A DNA stretch of 35,174 nt. It comes from an uncultured Pseudomonadota bacterium. GTDB taxonomy: Bacteria; Myxococcota_A; UBA796; SXON01. Shown here one piece after another: positions 31,263 through 35,174 of the stretch. The translations under genes were made by a program, and so were the position numbers. The DNA lies in NCBI GenBank assembly GCA_903844155.1, contig CAIMSU010000086.1:1-35174 (forward strand), given 5' to 3'. The notes beneath the pieces are model-generated. The model was not told the origin of the DNA. It searched no databases and was given only the letters and a program-made list of their open reading frames with translations. Position 1 is the first letter of the stretch, and each line of letters opens with the position of its first letter.

Positions 31263-33239
31263 CTACGGCGTCGTGCCGACCGCCTTCTTCACCACCGGCG
31301 CCAGCAGCGTCGCCATCGCCTCATGCCCGTCCGACGAAAAGTGCACGCCGTCGATGAACAGCACGCGCGAGGGTGCCGGCGCCGTCGGGTCTGGCGGCAG
31401 ATCGTGCTCTGCGTCCACAAAGTACGCGCCCTGTTCCTTGGCAACGCGCTGCACAGCGTCCTGCGCTGCCGTTGGGGCCCGCAGCGCCCGCCGGTCCTCA
31501 TCGCGCGCCTCCCGCAACAGCGTCGCCGCCTTCGCCGGATCCGTCGCCATCGCGGCCATCGCCGCCTGGTAGACCCGCTGCGGGCACACGTCGCCGTTGC
31601 AGCTCTCCTGGCCCGGCATCTCAAAGAGGTCGCTGACCGGCGAAACGAGGATGACGGGAACGTGCGCCCGGGCGCCCGCCCACGCGACATGCCGCAAGTT
31701 CGCCTCAAAGTAGCGAAGCGCAGCCTGCCAGCGCGTGTCGTCCATCATCGGCATCTCCTTCTCCTGGCCTGGCGCCGTGTGCGCGCGCGGGGAGCCTTCG
31801 ATCGGGGCGATCAACCGGTTGAGCTGCACGAAGATCTGGAAGCGCTCCAGCGCGGCCCGGCCGTGCGCCTCAATGCCGCCGGAGAGCGTGCCGTACCGTG
31901 CCTGAAAGAACGCATTTCCAAAGTCGTTGTGCCCGTCGTACACGATGATGCAGGACCAGCTCCATTTCAGGAGCTGATCCGCGATGGCCACCGAGTCGAA
32001 GCTGTCCAAGCCCGGGGACCCGAAATTGATCATCTCGACCCCCGTCTTCTGGCTGAGAAGCGCCGGAAATTCCTGGTCCGGGCCGAGGTTCCGACTGCCA
32101 CCGTGCACGCTGCTCCCGCCGAGGACCGCGCACCGTTGGCTGTCGGTGTGCTTGGGGAACGGGGCCGGCGGGCTCATGTCGATGTAGGTCGTGGAGACGG
32201 ACTCACCGTTGGTCGAGAAGTAAGTCGAGTGCGCGCCGAGGGCGGCGTAGACCCGGACCGGCGGCGGCGGCGGTCCGAGCGCCAGACGCAGCGCCCCTTC
32301 GACGATTTCGAGGATGACGAGCGCTGCTACGAGGCCGAAAGCGGCTTTTCGGGGCCAGGTCCGCGGAGGCCGCGGGCGTGCGACGGGGTCGGACACGTGC
32401 GGACGAGGGGACGGTCGGGCGACGCCAGGATTCGTCGCATCGTCGGACGACACCGCCGGGGGCGGCGTGCGGCGGCGCGCCCACCACAGCCGCGCGCCAG
32501 CCAGCCCCAGGAGCGTCAGCACCGACGCTGCGACGACGCCGAACACGGGCCGCCCCCCCGGGGGCGCCCCAGGGGGCCCCTCCTGAACCGCGGCCGCGGA
32601 GCCGTTCGACGAGGCCGGCGGGGCGCTCGGCGCCGACGACGGCGTCCACGGCGCAAGCTCGGTCTGGGGCCCGCCCACCTGCCCGCCCATCTGACCGCCC
32701 ATCTGACCGCCGCTCGGCCCGCCCATCTGGCCACCCATCTGGCCACCCATTTGGCCGCCCATCTGGCCGCCCATCTGACCGCCCATCTGACCGCCCATCT
32801 GCCCTCCGGCACCGCCCCCATCGGACCCCGACGGCCCCAGGGGCGCGGCCCCCACAGGCGCAGGCGTCAGCGTCCCACCCGCGCCGAGGTCGAGCACCAC
32901 TGCCTTCTTGCTCTCGGCGGAGATCCCCGTGAAGTCCGCGGATCCCTTCCAGGTCTGGCCCCCGGAGTGCAGCGTGATGACCTGGGTTCCCGACTCCTCG
33001 GGCAGGACGACGGCGTAGATGCCGTCCCCGGCCTTGAAGTCGGGCTGCTTGCCGTCGTCCGTGGCGCTGATCGCGGTCGCGCCAACCGTTCCGGTGATGG
33101 AGGGACCGGTCGCGAGATGCCCGGAGTCATCGAGGAGCATCAGCGCGCCACCCGGGATCGGGTTGGCAGCCAGCGCCGGGCGCGCCAGAACCAGCAGGGC
33201 GAGGACGCCGGTTGCATGGCGCGACGAGATGGGACGCAT
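31263..33239 (-). CDS. Two-domain membrane protein with SGNH hydrolase and GGQM-repeat linker
   Basis: A 658-residue protein. The signal peptide (5-24, ending ARPALA) is followed by an Ig-like domain (about 25-120) with DDGKQPDFKAGDGIY, a Ca2+-loop-like motif. Residues 145-188 are a GGQM tetrapeptide array. Two membrane helices (about 231-252 and 298-318) flank a Pro/Arg-rich cytoplasmic loop. The C-terminal 330 residues are a complete SGNH hydrolase: AVLGGSSVHGG (371-381), VYDGHNDFG (433-441) with the oxyanion Asn438, and FIDGVHFSSDGH (628-639) with Asp630 and His633. The topology places both the Ig-like and the hydrolase domains outside the cytoplasm. ATG 33239 was chosen for the signal peptide. 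The product may be an acyl-esterase on an extracellular glycan; the substrate is unknown. Confidence 0.8.
   Translation of the reverse strand: MRPISSRHATGVLALLVLARPALAANPIPGGALMLLDDSGHLATGPSITGTVGATAISATDDGKQPDFKAGDGIYAVVLPEESGTQVITLHSGGQTWKGSADFTGISAESKKAVVLDLGAGGTLTPAPVGAAPLGPSGSDGGGAGGQMGGQMGGQMGGQMGGQMGGQMGGQMGGPSGGQMGGQMGGQVGGPQTELAPWTPSSAPSAPPASSNGSAAAVQEGPPGAPPGGRPVFGVVAASVLTLLGLAGARLWWARRRTPPPAVSSDDATNPGVARPSPRPHVSDPVARPRPPRTWPRKAAFGLVAALVILEIVEGALRLALGPPPPPVRVYAALGAHSTYFSTNGESVSTTYIDMSPPAPFPKHTDSQRCAVLGGSSVHGGSRNLGPDQEFPALLSQKTGVEMINFGSPGLDSFDSVAIADQLLKWSWSCIIVYDGHNDFGNAFFQARYGTLSGGIEAHGRAALERFQIFVQLNRLIAPIEGSPRAHTAPGQEKEMPMMDDTRWQAALRYFEANLRHVAWAGARAHVPVILVSPVSDLFEMPGQESCNGDVCPQRVYQAAMAAMATDPAKAATLLREARDEDRRALRAPTAAQDAVQRVAKEQGAYFVDAEHDLPPDPTAPAPSRVLFIDGVHFSSDGHEAMATLLAPVVKKAVGTTP
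32676..32807 (-). repeat. 12-bp tandem repeat encoding (GGQM)n
   Basis: Eleven 12-bp positions encode GGQM, with one GGPS and a final GGQV variant; on the plus strand they read as repeated CATCTGnCCnCC. The period is four codons, so the linker length can change without loss of frame. Confidence 0.9.
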
Positions 33240-33326
33240 GGGGAGCTCCGCGCCACGCGTTAACCCGGGACGCCCCTTGGAGGTTCCGCGCTTCCCGGCC
33301 GACGGCGGGCGAGGTAGCATGGCGCG

Positions 33327-35069
33327 GTGCCGTCCCCCGTCCCCGCCGACCCCCTCGCCTCAACCCGCATCCTCGCGGTGTGCCTCACCCTCCTCGCCGC
33401 CGCGCTCCTCCTGTCGCCGGTCCTCTCGGACCCGATCCACCTCGCCCTCGGGGTGGGCGCCTCCGAGGGCCCCTCGCACCTCTGGGGACTGTGGACGACC
33501 TCCTCGCACATGTTCCCGAACGGCCCTTTCTTTCGTGGCGCGGCGCTCAATTACCCGGTCGGCTACCTCGGCGACCTGATCGACCCTGTCAGCCTCGTCG
33601 TGTTCACGCCCGTCTGGTTTCTGTGCGGACGCGGCCCGATCGCCGCGGTGATCGCGTGGAACACGCTGCACCTCGCGACGGTGTGCCTGGCCGGCTGGGG
33701 CGGCTGGCGGTTGGGGCGTCGACTTTTCGCCGACCCGGGGCCGACACTGCTCGTGGTCGCGGCCTCGGCCGCCTCACCTTACCTGATGGCCAGCGCAGCG
33801 CTGGGGCGCAGCGAATACCTCGCGGGGGCCTGGTACCCGCTGCATCTCGCGTTCCTCCACGCCTGGCTCTCGCCGCAGGGGCGGCGGCGCGACGCCGTTG
33901 GCGCGATCCTGACGCTGATCGGCCTCGGGTGGTCGGGATGGACGCTGGCGCTGTGGGTCTCGGTGCTGGAGATCCCCGTCTCGCTCGCGTTTTGCGAGCA
34001 GATCGAGGGGTGGAGGGAGCGCGCACGGCGCCTCGGGATCGTCGCCATCCCCGCCATCCTCGGCGTCCTGCCCTTCCTGGCCAGCGTGCTGTGGCTGCAT
34101 CCGTGGTGGCTCGCCCGGCTCACCCCGGGCCAGTACCCGGGCGTTCCGGCGATGCCCCTGCAGGATCTGTTCCGGTTCCTCCAGAGCTACCCGGTCGGCG
34201 GGGGCGTCGAGATCGCGCCGTACCCGGGCACGATCACCGTCCTGCTCATCCTGGTCGCGTTCTGGATTCGGCCCTACGAGGTGCTGCCCTGGCTGATCTT
34301 CGCGGGGAGCCTGCTGGTGTTGGCGCTTGGCCCGCAGATCGAGTGGGCGACGACGGGCATGCCGACCTGGCGTGGCGACGCGCCCGTCTCCTGGATCATG
34401 TTCTTTGTCCCGACCACACAGGCGATCCAGAACTGGCCCCGCATCGCGGCGCTCCTCGGTGGGCCCCTCGGCGCCGCGTCGGCGTGGGCGGTGGTAGACC
34501 CGGCGGCCCGCGGACGCCCCCTGCACATCGTGCTCTGTGCGCTGCTCGGCGCCGGCATCGTGCTCGACCACTGGAGCTGGGGGGAACGCAGCACCGCCGC
34601 TTTCACCGTCACGCCGCCGGACGACGTCACCCAGGCCCTCGCAGGCATTCCCGCGGGCCCGATCCTGGAGCTCCCGGTCGATGCGTCCAGCCAGGAGCCG
34701 CAGCTCGTGGTCTGGGAGGATTTTTCGCTGCTGTGGCAGCTCCAGCACGGCCGGCCAAGCAGCGAGGTCCCGTCGCCGACCACCGCCGCCGCGTACACCA
34801 TCTCCGTGCTGGCCTCCTCGCTGCAGTCTGGCCGTCGCCCGAGCGCCTCCCCGTGCGCGGACAGCGAGCAGTCTCGCCTTTACGACGCGGGCTTTCGCGG
34901 GGTCGTGCTCCAGAAGCGGCGGGTGGCCAGCTCCCAGGGCGACGCGTACGTGGCCGCGATCACGTCCGTGCTCGGTGCGCCCACCGTCACCGCAGGCCAG
35001 ACGATCGCCTGGGCGCTGGCCGAGGGCGACCCGGTCCCCGCCCGCTGCAAGGCGCCGCTCTCGATGTAG
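33327..35069 (+). CDS. Polytopic GT-C-like membrane protein of unknown function
   Basis: A 580-residue protein starting at GTG 33327, with around ten membrane segments in residues 15-430 and a C-terminal extracytoplasmic part (about 430-580). The first loop (SEGPSHLWGLWTTSSHM, then NYPVGYLGDLIDPVSLV) and the ordering of segments resemble GT-C lipid-linked-sugar transferases and YfhO-like proteins. In those, an acidic residue in the first periplasmic loop is catalytic; here Glu47 or Asp85 could play that role, but I cannot be sure. ILELPVDAS in the tail also recurs in such proteins. The gene is divergent from the SGNH hydrolase gene (87-bp spacer). The glycan function is an inference. Confidence 0.65.
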   Translation: MPSPVPADPLASTRILAVCLTLLAAALLLSPVLSDPIHLALGVGASEGPSHLWGLWTTSSHMFPNGPFFRGAALNYPVGYLGDLIDPVSLVVFTPVWFLCGRGPIAAVIAWNTLHLATVCLAGWGGWRLGRRLFADPGPTLLVVAASAASPYLMASAALGRSEYLAGAWYPLHLAFLHAWLSPQGRRRDAVGAILTLIGLGWSGWTLALWVSVLEIPVSLAFCEQIEGWRERARRLGIVAIPAILGVLPFLASVLWLHPWWLARLTPGQYPGVPAMPLQDLFRFLQSYPVGGGVEIAPYPGTITVLLILVAFWIRPYEVLPWLIFAGSLLVLALGPQIEWATTGMPTWRGDAPVSWIMFFVPTTQAIQNWPRIAALLGGPLGAASAWAVVDPAARGRPLHIVLCALLGAGIVLDHWSWGERSTAAFTVTPPDDVTQALAGIPAGPILELPVDASSQEPQLVVWEDFSLLWQLQHGRPSSEVPSPTTAAAYTISVLASSLQSGRRPSASPCADSEQSRLYDAGFRGVVLQKRRVASSQGDAYVAAITSVLGAPTVTAGQTIAWALAEGDPVPARCKAPLSM

Positions 35070-35150
35070 GGGGGCCAATCCGTGCGCTCGGCAAACATAG
35101 CGTTCGCATCCACCTGAAATTGCGGCGATGGCTGGTCGGATTGGCCCCCC
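35069..35150. repeat. 14-bp perfect inverted repeat around a 54-nt spacer
   Basis: GGGGGGCCAATCCG (35069-35082) begins at the last base of the TAG stop, and CGGATTGGCCCCCC (35137-35150) is its exact reverse complement. The 54-nt spacer contains a short TGCG/CGCA pairing next to the left arm. As RNA it would form a long stalk with a large loop directly after the gene. There is no T-tract and no target-site duplication around it. Confidence 0.75.
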
Positions 35151-35174
35151 GCGCGGCGTTCCCCGCACGTTCGG

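Noticed and set aside
35069-35150. Complete insertion element or MITE
   Set aside because: There is no target-site duplication at the flanks (TA versus GC), no second copy in the window, and the left arm begins inside the stop codon.
33774-35168. A minus-strand frame of 464 codons opposite the GT-C-like gene
   Set aside because: It has low-complexity Arg/Gln/Glu/Asp composition and no start signal; the plus-strand frame has well-formed membrane segments.

Overview
The window is about 70% GC, densely coding, and carries 24 protein genes. I see no tRNA, rRNA, CRISPR array or recognisable transposase. The style points to an uncultured Myxococcota-like (former Deltaproteobacteria) genome. It has many secreted lipoproteins with Asp/Thr/Ser-rich linkers, a giant DGxDNDGDG repeat lipoprotein, TonB-C/AgmX-like repeat modules, and frequent GTG starts with 4-bp start/stop overlaps. 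This assignment is an inference from gene style; no marker gene is present.

Left part (1-13.5 kb). A short lipoprotein-GNAT pair (minus strand) is divergent from a glucose/sorbosone dehydrogenase-like beta-propeller gene and its translationally coupled unknown partner (plus strand). Next is a long minus-strand operon running from 13466 down to 3619. In order of transcription it encodes a CPBP-family membrane protein with lost catalytic residues, the N-terminal half of an alpha-2-macroglobulin (A2M), the C-terminal half of the A2M as a separate lipoprotein, the peptidoglycan enzyme MurB, a small Cys-rich lipoprotein, and a large lipoprotein that looks like a degenerate CehA/PHP-type protein. 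All gaps are 50 bp or less and the two A2M halves overlap by 4 bp. The operon combines envelope surveillance, peptidoglycan synthesis and surface proteins.

Middle (13.5-22.5 kb). A 407-bp divergent intergenic region is packed with perfect inverted repeats and tandem repeats. It shares a module with the left edge of the window. To its right are a CTP-dependent lipid (dolichol/phytol/diacylglycerol) kinase-like gene, a membrane-anchored SGNH hydrolase, a FieF-type cation diffusion facilitator (minus strand), a membrane protein with an FHA-like tail coupled to a vWA lipoprotein, and a 968-residue lipoprotein made of 25 Cys-rich calcium-binding-like repeats.

Right part (22.5-35.2 kb). A compact minus-strand operon encodes an ABC ATPase, a TolC-like channel, a MacA-like lipoprotein adaptor and two different MacB/FtsX-type permeases. 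It is followed at 37 bp by a metallo-beta-lactamase-fold hydrolase and an alpha/beta lipase-like hydrolase. Upstream of it are a (Asp-Thr)n lipoprotein with a TATACT box that suggests a leaderless transcript, and a two-domain SGNH hydrolase with a (GGQM)n linker. The window closes with a plus-strand polytopic GT-C-like membrane protein followed by a 14-bp perfect inverted repeat.

The points most worth a second look are the split, thioester-less A2M with an inserted repeat domain, the CPBP protein that keeps EExGWRG but lacks its histidines, the hairpin/tandem-repeat cluster at 13.5-13.8 kb with a relative at 50-110, and the ATPase-TolC-MacA-two-permease operon with hydrolases attached.
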